This document shows, piece after piece, positions 1 to 8,444 of a stretch of 34,996 nt of DNA; position 1 is the stretch's first letter, and each line of letters opens with the position of its first letter. Origin of the DNA: Nevskia soli. Lineage in GTDB: Bacteria; Pseudomonadota; Gammaproteobacteria; Nevskiales; Nevskiaceae. The notes under the pieces were generated by a model. It searched no databases. It had not been told where the DNA came from and was given only the letters and a program-made list of their open reading frames with translations. Location of the stretch: the NCBI GenBank assembly GCA_026224805.1, contig JAMFRN010000257.1:1-34996 (forward strand), read 5' to 3'. Position numbers and translations under genes: made by a program.

Positions 1-416
<416 letters not shown>

Positions 417-436
417 GCTGCGCTTGGTCGTTTTAT

Positions 437-469
437 AAAAGGCCTCGCACTGCGGGGCCTTTTGTTTTT
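437..469 (+). terminator. Rho-independent terminator of rpoD
   Basis: A 12-bp stem (437-448 with 452-463, one G-U pair) with a three-base loop is followed by GTTTTT. It lies 20 bases after the rpoD stop codon. The arms read AAAAGGCCTCGC and GCGGGGCCTTTT. Confidence 0.88.
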
Positions 470-477
470 GAAGCGTT

Positions 478-553
478 GTAGGGCGGGTCTGTGACCCGCC
501 GTTTACCGCGTCATGCAGCATCCGCGACCGGCGGGTTCACAGACCCGCCCTAC
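478..553. repeat. GTAG-type REP-like inverted pair
   Basis: Two hairpin units face each other. The left unit (478-500) starts GTAGG and folds GGCGGGTC-tgt-GACCCGCC. The right unit (530-553) is its near-exact reverse complement and ends CCTAC. The units are separated by 29 bases. The GTAG head plus a short stem is the form of REP elements mobilised by RAYT transposases. No RAYT gene is in this window. Related pairs lie at 10943, 14076 and 19803. Confidence 0.8.
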
Positions 554-560
554 ACGAGCT

Positions 561-811
561 TCACCGTTTGCCGGTCCATCCCCGGGCTGGCAGCTCGTTC
601 ATTTCCTGAATCGACAAACTCAGACTGCCAGTCCGCTTGAGCAGATTGAAGACCTCGGAAATCTGGCTGGTGGGGGTGGCCGCCCTGATTTCGATGCGGC
701 CATCGGGAAGCTTGTTCAGGGTGATCTTTTCACCGGGGTGGACACCCAAGTGTTTCAGGACATCTTTACCTAAGGTAACCTGACCTTAGTAGTGACTGTG
801 AGCGTGCTCAT
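561..811 (-). pseudogene. AbrB/MazE/SpoVT-type antitoxin-like protein, frameshifted
   Basis: The reverse-strand frame 561-749 encodes GEKITLNKLPDGRIEIRAA and then a tail ending RGWTGKR, typical of the SpoVT/AbrB swapped-hairpin DNA-binding antitoxins. Its natural start is the ATG at 809-811, preceded by GAGG and reading MSTLTVTTK. Restoring one G near 784-785 (AAGG to AAGGG) joins the two parts into GQVTLGKDVLKHLGVHPGEK, a classic family N-terminus (GQVTLPK in relatives), and gives an 83-residue protein. So the gene has a single-base deletion in a G run, either real or a consensus error. No toxin gene (PIN or MazF-like) follows: downstream lie only the GTAG repeat and the rpoD terminator. It is therefore an orphan, possibly a relic of a toxin-antitoxin pair or a solitary regulator. 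Family call is firm; function is not. Confidence 0.75.
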
Positions 812-959
812 GTGAGACCTCAGCTTAAGCTGGAATGGTAATGCATCCATAGCCTTACCGGGCCTTACAAGTAACGCCCACGCGCCGCGCGCCCGCGCCG
901 GGAACTAATTTCCGGCCGAAATCTCTATTCACCCTGTTCCCCAAGGCAAACGACTTTCG

Positions 960-1964
960 ATGGAAGACCGCAGCGCCCTCGTCACCGAAGCAGCCCCCGA
1001 CACCGCGCTCACCGCGTTCAACAGTCTCCGCGGCTATCTCAACTCACAGATCCTCGGCCAGGAAAACCTGGTGGAACGCTTGCTGGTGGCCCTGCTGGCG
1101 GACGGCCATCTGCTGGTGGAGGGGCCGCCGGGCCTGGCCAAGACCCGCGCCATCAAGGCCCTGGCGCATGGCCTAGAAGGCAACTTCCAGCGCGTGCAGT
1201 TCACCCCCGACATGCTGCCGTCCGATCTCACCGGATCGGACATCTATCGCCCGGAGGAAGGCGACTTCCAGTTCCAGCGCGGCCCGCTGTTCCACAACCT
1301 GATCCTGGCCGACGAGATCAACCGCGCCCCGGCCAAGGTGCAGTCGGCCCTTCTCGAAGCGATGGGTGAGCGACAGATCAGCGTCGGCAGCGCGACCTAT
1401 GCGCTGCCGCGGCTGTTCCTGGTGATGGCCACGCAAAACCCGATCGAGCACGAGGGCACCTATCCGCTGCCGTAGGCACAGCTCGATCGTTTCATGCTGC
1501 ACACCCTGGTGGACTATCCGGATCGCGCCACCACGCTGCGCATCATGGAGCTGACGCGGCGCGAGGCGGTGGCGGCCGAGGAATTGCCGCCGCCGGCGCG
1601 TCTGCTGTCGGAGCACAGCGTCTTCGCGGCGCGCGACGAAGTCCTGCGGCTGACGCTGGCGGACTCGGTGGCGGAATACATCGCCGCCCTGGTCGAGGCC
1701 ACGCGGCGTCCCGCGCCCTACAGCGCCAAGCTGGCCGAATGGCTGCGCTGGGGCGCCAGCCCGCGCGCGGCCATCGCCATCGAGCGCGGCGCGCGCGCTT
1801 ATGCCTGGCTGCACGGGCGCGACTATGTCAGCCCCGAGGACGTGCAGGCCATCGCCCCGGACGCCCTGCGTCACCGCCTGCTGCTCGACTACACCGCGCA
1901 GGCGCGCGGCGTCACCGCCCAGACCTGCGTGGAAGAACTGCTGGGCCAAGTACCGGCCCCATGA
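960..1964 (+). pseudogene. MoxR-family AAA+ ATPase, interrupted by an in-frame TAG
   Basis: First gene of the Bat operon. MoxR ATPases act as chaperone-like remodelers with VWA-domain partners. The Walker A motif GPPGLAKT is at about residues 55-62 and Walker B LILADEINRAP near 116, with the sensor segment MATQNPIEHEGTYPLP just before the break. The frame stops at TAG (1473-1475, codon 172) and then continues without any shift as AQLDRFML through the C-terminal lid domain to the TGA at 1962-1964, 334 codons in all. In MoxR proteins this segment is the highly conserved YPLPEAQLDRF, so the TAG replaces a GAG glutamate by a single G-to-T change. Everything else looks under selection. The downstream gene starts inside the stop codon (ATGA), so translation coupling would be affected if the nonsense codon were real. 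A consensus error is likely. No clear promoter is seen in 812-959. Confidence 0.92.
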
Positions 1965-2863
1965 TTCTGCCGGACCTGCCCGAACTGGTCGCTCTGCGCG
2001 GGGCGGCCCAGGGCCTCAACCTGCGCGCGCACCGCCCGGCGCTCGCCCGCTTGCAGGGCGGTCATCGCAGCGCGCAGCGCGGCCGCGGCCTGGAGTTCGA
2101 GGAAGTGCGCTTGTATGCCCCGGGCGATGATGCGCGCAGCATCGATTGGCGCGTCACCGCGCGCCGCGGCAAGCCGCACACCAAGATGTTCCGCGAGGAT
2201 CGCGAGCGCCCGGTGTGGCTGCTGGCGGATCTGCATCCCGGCCTGTTCTTCGGCAGCAAGCGCCAGCTGAAATCGGCACTGCTGCTGCGCGCCGCTGCCC
2301 TGCTCGGCTGGGCTGCCTCACTCGGCGGCGACCGCCTCGGCGCGGTCCTGGCCAGCGGCGGCGGCAAGCCGCGCATCATCCCGCCGCGCGCGCGCCAGGC
2401 CGGCGTGCTGCCGGTGCTGCAAGCCCTGGTGGAGGCGCAGCCACGTGCACCCGGCCAGCCCGATCTCGCGGGCCTGGGCGGCGCCCTGATCACGCTGCGG
2501 CGCCTGGTCAAGCCGGGCAGCCTGGTGCTGATCCTCAGCGACTTCAGCGGCCTGGACGAAGCGGCCGAGCTGATGCTAGGCGGGCTGGCCGCGCATTGCG
2601 ACTGCCGCTTGCTGTGGATCGCCGATCCGCTGGAGTCCACCGGCCTGCCGCCGGGCGATTACCGCGTGGGCCTGCCGGGCCGTCTGTGGTGGTTGAGCGG
2701 CGAGGGCAGCCGCGCACCGTGGCGTGCCGCCTGGGCCGAGCGCGAGCGGCGCCTGCGCGATCTGGCGCGGCGCTTCGACCTGCCGCTGACGCGCCTCAAC
2801 ACCGCCGACGACATCGGCGACGTGTTGCCGCCGCTGTTGCGGGAGCCGGTATGGGCGGCATGA
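1961..2863 (+). CDS. DUF58 domain-containing protein (MoxR-associated)
   Basis: A 300-residue cytoplasmic protein of the DUF58 family, which nearly always sits between moxR and the VWA genes. The hallmark PGDDARSIDWRVTAR lies at about residues 54-68, followed by a von Willebrand-like fold with the strand VWLLADLHPG and later SLVLILSDFSG. The start ATG at 1961 overlaps the moxR TGA (ATGA), which fixes it; an upstream frame reaching back to 1739 is an overlap with moxR and is not used. The protein is presumed to be a partner or substrate adaptor of the MoxR ATPase; the exact biochemical role is not established for the family. The length is usual. Confidence 0.93.
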   Translation: MILPDLPELVALRGAAQGLNLRAHRPALARLQGGHRSAQRGRGLEFEEVRLYAPGDDARSIDWRVTARRGKPHTKMFREDRERPVWLLADLHPGLFFGSKRQLKSALLLRAAALLGWAASLGGDRLGAVLASGGGKPRIIPPRARQAGVLPVLQALVEAQPRAPGQPDLAGLGGALITLRRLVKPGSLVLILSDFSGLDEAAELMLGGLAAHCDCRLLWIADPLESTGLPPGDYRVGLPGRLWWLSGEGSRAPWRAAWAERERRLRDLARRFDLPLTRLNTADDIGDVLPPLLREPVWAA

Positions 2864-3315
2864 ATTCCGATCTGCTGGCGCAGCTGGCGCCGGCGCATGC
2901 GCCGGCAGCGCCGGGCCTGTGGCCGCCGGCTCCGGGCTGGTGGGGGCTGGCCGTGCTGCTGCTGGCTGCGGTGGTGGCACTGGTGTTTTGGCTGCGCCAT
3001 CCCGTGCGTCGCTTGCGGCTGGCTGCGCTGCGCGAGCTGGGGCAACTCGAACAGGGCGGCGCCGACGACGCGGCGCTGGCGCGCGGACTGGAGCATCTGC
3101 TGCGCCGCTACGCCGTGGCGCGCTTCGGGCGCGAGCCGGTCGCGCGCCTGAGCGGCGAGCCCTGGATCGCCTTCGTCGCGGCGCACGGTGGCGCTGCATT
3201 GTCGGGCGAGCCGGGGCGCGATCTGCTGCGCGCCGCCTACGGCGGCCAGAGCCGTGCGTCCAGCCGCACGGTGTGGCTAAGCGGCGCGCGCGGCTTTCTC
3301 CGGGGGCGCGGATGA
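2860..3315 (+). CDS. DUF4381 domain-containing membrane protein
   Basis: A 151-residue protein with one membrane segment at about residues 28-45 (WWGLAVLLLAAVVALVFWL) and a basic cytoplasmic part (RHPVRRLRLAALREL) that ends in the conserved GEPWIAFV segment. This matches DUF4381, the small membrane component found between DUF58 and the first VWA gene in proteobacterial MoxR-Bat clusters. I chose the ATG at 2860 because it overlaps the preceding stop as ATGA, like the other junctions; an ATG three codons upstream (2851) is possible. Its stop at 3313-3315 overlaps the next start. Function is unknown beyond membership of the membrane complex. Confidence 0.88.
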   Translation: MNSDLLAQLAPAHAPAAPGLWPPAPGWWGLAVLLLAAVVALVFWLRHPVRRLRLAALRELGQLEQGGADDAALARGLEHLLRRYAVARFGREPVARLSGEPWIAFVAAHGGAALSGEPGRDLLRAAYGGQSRASSRTVWLSGARGFLRGRG

Positions 3316-4310
3316 TCCACCTGGCGTGGCCCTGGATGCTGCTGTTCCTGCCGCTGCCCTGGCTGCTGGCGCGGTTGCTGCCGCCGGTGCGGCCGCAGGG
3401 CGCGGCGCTGTTCCTGCCCTTCGCCGCCGGGGTCGGCGCCGAGGCACTGCCCGGCATGCATTTCGGGCCGCGCGGCCGTCGCCTGTTGTTCGCCCTGATC
3501 TGGTTGCTACTGCTGGCGGCGGCGGTGCGTCCACAGTGGCTGGGCGACGCGCAGCCGGTGCCGACCACCGGGCGCCGCCTGCTGCTGGCGGTGGACGTGT
3601 CCGGCTCGATGGCGACACAGGACATGGCCGGCGGCTATTCGCGCCTGCAGGTGGTGCAGAAGGTGGCGGGCGATTTCATCCAGCGCCGTCACGGCGACCA
3701 GGTCGGCCTGATCCTGGTCGGCACGCGGCCGTACCTGCAGGCGCCGCTGACCGCCGACCTGGGCACGGTGCACCAGTTCCTGCAGGAAGCGATGATCGGC
3801 GTCGCCGGCACCGAAACCGCCATCGGCGATGCCATCGGGCTGGCGATCAAGCGCCTGCGCGACGATCCGGCGCATGCCGATGGCCAGCCCGATGGCCAAC
3901 CGGGCGGCAAGAGCGGCACGGTGCTGGTGTTGCTCACCGACGGCAGCAGCAACGCCGGCGCCATGCCACCGCTGGAGGCGGCGAAGCTGGCGGCCGATGC
4001 CGGCCTGCGCATCTACACCATCGGCGTCGGCGCGGCGGCGCAGCAGGGCTTCTTCGGTCTGGGCGGCGGCAACGATGATCTCGACGAGGACACGCTCAAG
4101 GGCATTGCCCAGGCCACCGGTGGCGAATATTTCCGCGCCACCGACGCCGGCGCGCTGCAGCAGGTGTACACGCGCATCGACCAGCTGGAGCCGAGCGCCG
4201 GGCACGAGCAATGGTATCGGCCGAGTACCGAATGGTATCCATGGCCGCTGGGCGTGGCCTTGCTGCTGAGCCTGCCTGCCATCCTGCTGCGGGATCGCGC
4301 ATGGAGCTGA
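3312..4310 (+). CDS. batA: VWA domain-containing membrane protein, BatA-like
   Basis: A 332-residue protein with two N-terminal membrane helices (about 4-22 and 57-72), a von Willebrand factor A domain, and a C-terminal helix (WPLGVALLLSLPAILL). The metal-ion adhesion site begins DVSGSM (about residues 95-100), with the later GTETAIGDAIG and LLTDGSSNAG elements, so all MIDAS parts are present. BatA/BatB proteins are inner-membrane VWA proteins that work with MoxR in cell-envelope stress tolerance (Bacteroides aerotolerance family). The start at 3312 overlaps the previous stop. The repeated DGQPDGQPGG stretch near residue 195 is a small local duplication in a loop. Confidence 0.92.
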   Translation: MIHLAWPWMLLFLPLPWLLARLLPPVRPQGAALFLPFAAGVGAEALPGMHFGPRGRRLLFALIWLLLLAAAVRPQWLGDAQPVPTTGRRLLLAVDVSGSMATQDMAGGYSRLQVVQKVAGDFIQRRHGDQVGLILVGTRPYLQAPLTADLGTVHQFLQEAMIGVAGTETAIGDAIGLAIKRLRDDPAHADGQPDGQPGGKSGTVLVLLTDGSSNAGAMPPLEAAKLAADAGLRIYTIGVGAAAQQGFFGLGGGNDDLDEDTLKGIAQATGGEYFRATDAGALQQVYTRIDQLEPSAGHEQWYRPSTEWYPWPLGVALLLSLPAILLRDRAWS

Positions 4311-5308
4311 GCGCCGCCCTGCATGCGTTTCATTTCCTGCGTCCGGTGTGGCTGCTGGCGCTGCCGCCGCTGTGGGGGCTGGTGCTGTGGCTGGCGCGGC
4401 GTCGCGCCGGCGAGGGCAGCTGGTCGCGGCTGATCGATCCCGAGCTGTTTACCGCGCTGCGCCTGGAGAGCGGCAGCGGCGTTGCCCGCGCCTCGCCCTG
4501 GCCTTGGCTGGCCCTGACCTGGACGCTGGCGTTGCTGGCCCTGGCGGGGCCGAGTTGGCAGCAGGATGTGGCCACCGGCTACCGCGCGCCGGCAGCCTGG
4601 GTGCTGGTGCTCGACCTGTCGCCCTCGATGGCCGCGGTGGACCTGACGCCGGACCGCGTCACCCGCGCCCGCTATGCGCTTGACGACCTGCTCGGCGCGG
4701 CGCGCGATGCGCGGGTCGGCCTGGTGGTGTTCAGCGACGAGCCCTATACCGTGTCGCCCCTGACCGAGGACGTGGCCACGGTGCGCGCGCTGCTGCCGCC
4801 GCTGGCGCCGGAGATCATGCCCAGTGCCGGCGACAACCTGGCCCCGGCGCTGCGGCAGGCGGGGCAGTTGCTGCAACAGGCCGGCGCCCGCGACGAGCGG
4901 GTGATCCTGCTCAGCGATGGCTTCGCCGATCCCGCCGCCGCGTTCAGCGCCGCGGAGCAGCTCAAGTCCCATGGGGTGCGGCTCAGCGTGGTGGCTGTCG
5001 GCACCAGGGGCGGCGCGCCGCTGCGCGCTGCCGGCGGCGGCTTCGCCCAGGATGCGCAGGGCCGGACGGCGATGACCCATCTGGATGTGGATCGCCTGCA
5101 ACAGCTCGCCGCTGCCGGCGGCGGCGACTACGTCGATCTCGCCGATCTGCCCCGCTTGATCAGTCGCCTGCAAATCCGTAGTGAGCGTGCCGATGGGGCC
5201 GCTGCCACGCAGGACATCTATATCGAGCATTGGCGCGATGCGGGCGTATGGCTGTTGCCGCTGCTGTTGCTGCTGGCGGCGGCGCTGTCGCGGCGGGGTT
5301 GGCTGTGA
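4301..5308 (+). CDS. batB: VWA domain-containing membrane protein, BatB-like
   Basis: A 335-residue second VWA protein with the same plan: N-terminal helices (PVWLLALPPLWGLVLWLA; WLALTWTLALLALAG), a VWA domain with DLSPSM at about 105-110 as the MIDAS start, and a C-terminal helix (VWLLPLLLLLAAALS). LTPDRVTRARYALDDLL and VILLSDGFAD are typical of BatB. It starts at 4301 inside the end of batA (10-base overlap). It probably forms a heteromeric membrane complex with BatA and the TPR protein encoded next; this is inference from family context. Confidence 0.92.
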   Translation: MELSAALHAFHFLRPVWLLALPPLWGLVLWLARRRAGEGSWSRLIDPELFTALRLESGSGVARASPWPWLALTWTLALLALAGPSWQQDVATGYRAPAAWVLVLDLSPSMAAVDLTPDRVTRARYALDDLLGAARDARVGLVVFSDEPYTVSPLTEDVATVRALLPPLAPEIMPSAGDNLAPALRQAGQLLQQAGARDERVILLSDGFADPAAAFSAAEQLKSHGVRLSVVAVGTRGGAPLRAAGGGFAQDAQGRTAMTHLDVDRLQQLAAAGGGDYVDLADLPRLISRLQIRSERADGAAATQDIYIEHWRDAGVWLLPLLLLLAAALSRRGWL

Positions 5309-6324
5309 AGCGCGGCCTGCTGCTCTTCGTTTTGCTGTTGGCGGCCAACGCTCAGGCGGCGGACGGCTCGACGGCGGGCTGGTCCAACACCTGGTCGAGC
5401 TTGTGGCGCACGCCGGACCAGCGCGGCGAGCAGCTGCTGCGTAAGGGCGATGCCGCAGCGGCCGCACAGACGTATGCCGATCCGCGCCGCAAGGCTTACG
5501 CTGAACTGCAGGCGGGCGACTACGCCGCCGCCGCGCGCGATTTCGGCGGCCTCGACGACAGCGACGCACACTATGACCGCGGCAATGCCCTGGCCCGTTC
5601 CGGCGATCTGCAACAGGCGCTCAAGGCTTACGACGCGGCGCTCGCCAGCAATCCGGACAACGGCGATGCGCGGCACAACCGCGACCTGGTGGCGCAGGCG
5701 CTGAAGCAGCAGCAGGATCAGCAGCACTCGCAGCAGAAAGACCAGAATCAGAAAGGTCAGGATCAGAAAGATCAGAAGGACCAGCAGCAATCGCAGCAGC
5801 AGCAGGGCCAGCAGCAGCAATCGTCCGGCGGCGGCCAGTCGCAATCCAGCAAGGATGCGCAGCAGGATGCCGCTGCAAAGCAGCAGGCAGGAAAGCCGGA
5901 TGACGCCAAGGATCAGCAGCAGGCGGATGCGCGTAACGGCAAGGCGCGTCAGCAGAACGATCAAAACCAGCCCGCCAAACCTTCGCCGCAGAACCCGGCG
6001 CAGGCAGATCAGGCGCAACCGGGCGCGCAGCAGGATGCCGCGCAAAAAGCCGACGATGCGGCGCAAGCGCAGCGCGATGCCGCGAACGGCCTCAACAAGC
6101 CGGCGGCGCAGAACCAGGCAGGCCAGGTCGCCGGCCAGGCTGATGCGGCCGGGCAGCCCGCGCCGGATGCGAGCAGCGTGCCGGTCACGCCGAGCACCGA
6201 GAAGCAGCTGGCGCAGGAGCAATGGCTGCGGCGCATTCCGGATGACCCGGGCGGCCTGCTGCGGCGCAAGTTCATGATCGAGCACATGATGAGAGAGAAG
6301 GGCCAGCAGGATCAGCAGCCATGA
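5305..6324 (+). CDS. batC: TPR protein, BatC-like, with long Gln-rich tail
   Basis: A 339-residue exported protein. The signal peptide is about residues 1-19 (MKRGLLLFVLLLAANAQA). Residues 40-130 contain TPR-like repeats (GEQLLRKGDAAAAAQTY, YDRGNALARSGDLQQALKAY, ALASNPDNGDARHNRDLV). Residues about 134-300 are a low-complexity stretch dominated by Q, D, K and A with no visible domain. The C-terminus ends EQWLRRIPDDPGGLLRRKF, a motif common at the end of BatC/BatE-type proteins. The GTG start at 5305 overlaps the batB stop (GTGA). In the family it is thought to scaffold the VWA proteins at the periplasmic face of the membrane. The Gln-rich tail is likely disordered and variable in length. Confidence 0.88.
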   Translation: MKRGLLLFVLLLAANAQAADGSTAGWSNTWSSLWRTPDQRGEQLLRKGDAAAAAQTYADPRRKAYAELQAGDYAAAARDFGGLDDSDAHYDRGNALARSGDLQQALKAYDAALASNPDNGDARHNRDLVAQALKQQQDQQHSQQKDQNQKGQDQKDQKDQQQSQQQQGQQQQSSGGGQSQSSKDAQQDAAAKQQAGKPDDAKDQQQADARNGKARQQNDQNQPAKPSPQNPAQADQAQPGAQQDAAQKADDAAQAQRDAANGLNKPAAQNQAGQVAGQADAAGQPAPDASSVPVTPSTEKQLAQEQWLRRIPDDPGGLLRRKFMIEHMMREKGQQDQQP

Positions 6325-8111
6325 AAGCAGGCATGAAAATCCCATTCCTTGTCGCGCTCGCCGCGCTGTCCTGCGGCCTGAGCCTGCCCGCCTCGGCGGC
6401 AGTGACCGCCTCGCTCGATCGCGACGAGGTTGCCAGCGGCGAGTCGGTGCAGTTGGTGTTGCAGCGCGACGGCCGCGGCGGCGGGGAGCCCGACCTCGCG
6501 CCATTGAAGAAAGACTTCGACGTGCTGGACAGCAGCAGCAACACCAGCATCCAGTTCGTCAACGGACATCTGTCGGCGCAGCGTGAGCTGCGCCTGACGC
6601 TGGCGCCGAAACATGCCGGCACCCTGCACGTGCCGCCGCTGACCTGGGACGGCGAGCAGTCCAACGCCCTCGACCTGACGGTGAGCGATGGCGCCGGCAA
6701 TGCCCAGGGCAGTGAACAGGGCGGCGGACAGGGCTCCAGCCAGAATGGAGGCGCCGCCGCTGCGCATGCCGCGCACGTGTTCCTGACCAGCTCGATCGAC
6801 CAGGCGCAGCCCTATGTGCAGGCCGGGGTGGTGCTGACCGTGCAGCTGCATACCGATCAGCGGCTCTACCAGGCCAGCCTGGATCTGCCCGGCAACAGCG
6901 ACGTGCTGGTGCAGCAGGTGGGCAAGGACCAGCCGGGCGGCGAGACGCGCAACGGCCGCCACTACGACGTGATCGAGCGCAGGTACCTGCTGCAGCCGCA
7001 GCGCAGCGGCGCGCTCAGCCTGGACGGTCCCGTGCTCAACGCCCAGGTGGCGGACGTCGATAGCCAGAATCCCTTCGGCGGCTCGCCCTTCGCCGGGATG
7101 ATGGGCACGGTGAAGCCGCTGCGCCTGCACGGCGATGCCATCGCGCTGAACGTGCGGCCGCGTCCGGCCACTGCCAGCGGCCGCGACTGGCTCCCGGCCC
7201 GGCAGATGACGCTGGAGGAAGCCTGGCGTCCGGACAGCGCCAGTGTGCATGTGGGCGAACCCCTGACCTTGCACCTGCTGCTCAAGGCGGAAGGGCTGAC
7301 CGGGGCGCAGTTGCCGGACCTGAGCACGGAGCTGTCCCTGCCGGATGGCCTCAAGGCCTATCCCGATCAGGCCAAGACCGACATGGCCTTGCAGGCGGCC
7401 GGAATCGTCGGCAGCCGCGAGCAGGACATCGCCCTCATCGCCAGCCGTCCCGGGCACTACCAGCTGCCGGCCCTGCATCTGTCGTGGTGGGACATCAAGC
7501 AGGACGTGCAGCGCGAAGTGGTGCTGCCGGAGCGCACGCTGGACATACTGCCGGCGGCCGGTACGCCGGCCGACGCAACGCCGGCACCGATGGCGGCCCC
7601 GCCGGCTGCGCTAGGCGATGTGGTTCAAGCCGCACCGCTTGCCGCTGTGGCGGCCTCACCGGCGCGCCCGCCGTGGCCGTGGATCGGCCTCAGCGTGGCG
7701 CTGGGCCTGCTCTGGCTCGGCACGGCGGTAGCGTGGTGGCGCCAGCGTCGCCGCGCTGCCGGGGTGGCGGCGCCGCTTGAAGCGATGCCGACTGCCGTGG
7801 GCGTGCCCGAAATCGGCGCGGCCCGGAAGGCTTTCCAGCAAGCTTGCCGCGATAACGATCCGCAGGCGGCGCGCCGCAATCTGCTGGCCTGGGCGCGCGG
7901 CCACTGGGCGCAAAACCCGCCGGCCGGCATCAACGCCCTGGCGGAGTATCTGGATGATCCGCGCCAGGTGGCGCTGCTGCGGCAGCTTGATCGCGCCTGT
8001 TATTCCGGTGGCGCCTGGGAGGGCGAGGCCTTGGCGCAGGCCCTGGGCACCTTGCCGGCCGCGCCGAAGCGGAGCCGGCAGGCGCCGCGACTAGGGGACT
8101 TGTATCCCTGA
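6321..8111 (+). CDS. batD: BatD-like oxygen-tolerance protein
   Basis: A 596-residue protein with a signal peptide (about 1-26, ending ASA), a large periplasmic part of beta-rich domains (VTASLDRDEVASGESVQLVL at the N-terminus; YDVIERRYLLQPQRSG in the middle), one membrane helix at about 450-472 (WPWIGLSVALGLLWLGTAVAWW) and a cytoplasmic helical tail. This is the BatD architecture, with BatD as the last gene of the operon. The start ATG at 6321 overlaps the previous stop; an internal ATG at 6333 is an alternative. A glycine/serine/glutamine-rich spacer at about 125-150 separates two periplasmic domains. Expression is presumably coupled to the six upstream genes. Confidence 0.93.
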   Translation: MKAGMKIPFLVALAALSCGLSLPASAAVTASLDRDEVASGESVQLVLQRDGRGGGEPDLAPLKKDFDVLDSSSNTSIQFVNGHLSAQRELRLTLAPKHAGTLHVPPLTWDGEQSNALDLTVSDGAGNAQGSEQGGGQGSSQNGGAAAAHAAHVFLTSSIDQAQPYVQAGVVLTVQLHTDQRLYQASLDLPGNSDVLVQQVGKDQPGGETRNGRHYDVIERRYLLQPQRSGALSLDGPVLNAQVADVDSQNPFGGSPFAGMMGTVKPLRLHGDAIALNVRPRPATASGRDWLPARQMTLEEAWRPDSASVHVGEPLTLHLLLKAEGLTGAQLPDLSTELSLPDGLKAYPDQAKTDMALQAAGIVGSREQDIALIASRPGHYQLPALHLSWWDIKQDVQREVVLPERTLDILPAAGTPADATPAPMAAPPAALGDVVQAAPLAAVAASPARPPWPWIGLSVALGLLWLGTAVAWWRQRRRAAGVAAPLEAMPTAVGVPEIGAARKAFQQACRDNDPQAARRNLLAWARGHWAQNPPAGINALAEYLDDPRQVALLRQLDRACYSGGAWEGEALAQALGTLPAAPKRSRQAPRLGDLYP

Positions 8112-8143
8112 TGCCTGTTCCGCTTCAAAACCAACTCGATATC

Positions 8144-8345
8144 GTCATACCGGCGAAAGCCGGCCCCGACACGGTGCCCGGAACGGTGGGTGCGGGAGGG
8201 GCCGGAGCGCCTGCGACGTGCGACATCAACTCGGGGCGTTCCACCTGCTCCCGCACCCACGCTTCGCGGCACCGTGTCGCAGGCGGTATCCAGGGGTTGA
8301 AGTGCGCGCTACCGGCCTCTGGATACCGGCTTTCGCCGGTATGAC
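8144..8345. repeat. GTCATACCGG-type repeat interrupted by a second palindrome
   Basis: The outer arms are GTCATACCGGCGAAAGCCGG (8144-8163) and its reverse complement at 8326-8345. The expected continuation GGTATCCAGGGGTT appears only at 8285, so about 121 bases (8164-8284) appear inserted. The insert has its own inverted arms: GACACGGTGCC (8168-8178) with GGCACCGTGTC (8268-8278), and GTGGGTGCGGGA (about 8186-8197) with TCCCGCACCCAC (8249-8260). This fills most of the 333-base gap between batD and the cytochrome genes; I see no gene in it. Confidence 0.75.
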
Positions 8346-8400
8346 GTTGTTGATGTATCCGAAGTGAAAGTGAATTGAGGATTCGTTCCGTCCGCGCAAC

Positions 8401-8427
8401 AAAAATCCCCGCATCGCGGGGATTTTT
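8401..8427 (-). terminator. Rho-independent terminator of the cytochrome genes
   Basis: A perfect 12-bp stem (8401-8412 with 8416-8427) with a three-base loop; the arms are AAAAATCCCCGC and GCGGGGATTTTT. On the reverse strand it lies 17 bases after the cytochrome stop codon and ends in a T run. The symmetric A/T flanks mean that it could also stop transcripts coming from batD. Confidence 0.85.
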
Positions 8428-8444
8428 CTCTGCCGAAAACCTTC

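Noticed and set aside
513-773. Plus-strand open frame of 86 codons over the repeat
   Set aside because: It runs through the GTAG repeat and antisense to the antitoxin-like gene; no ribosome binding site or family resemblance.
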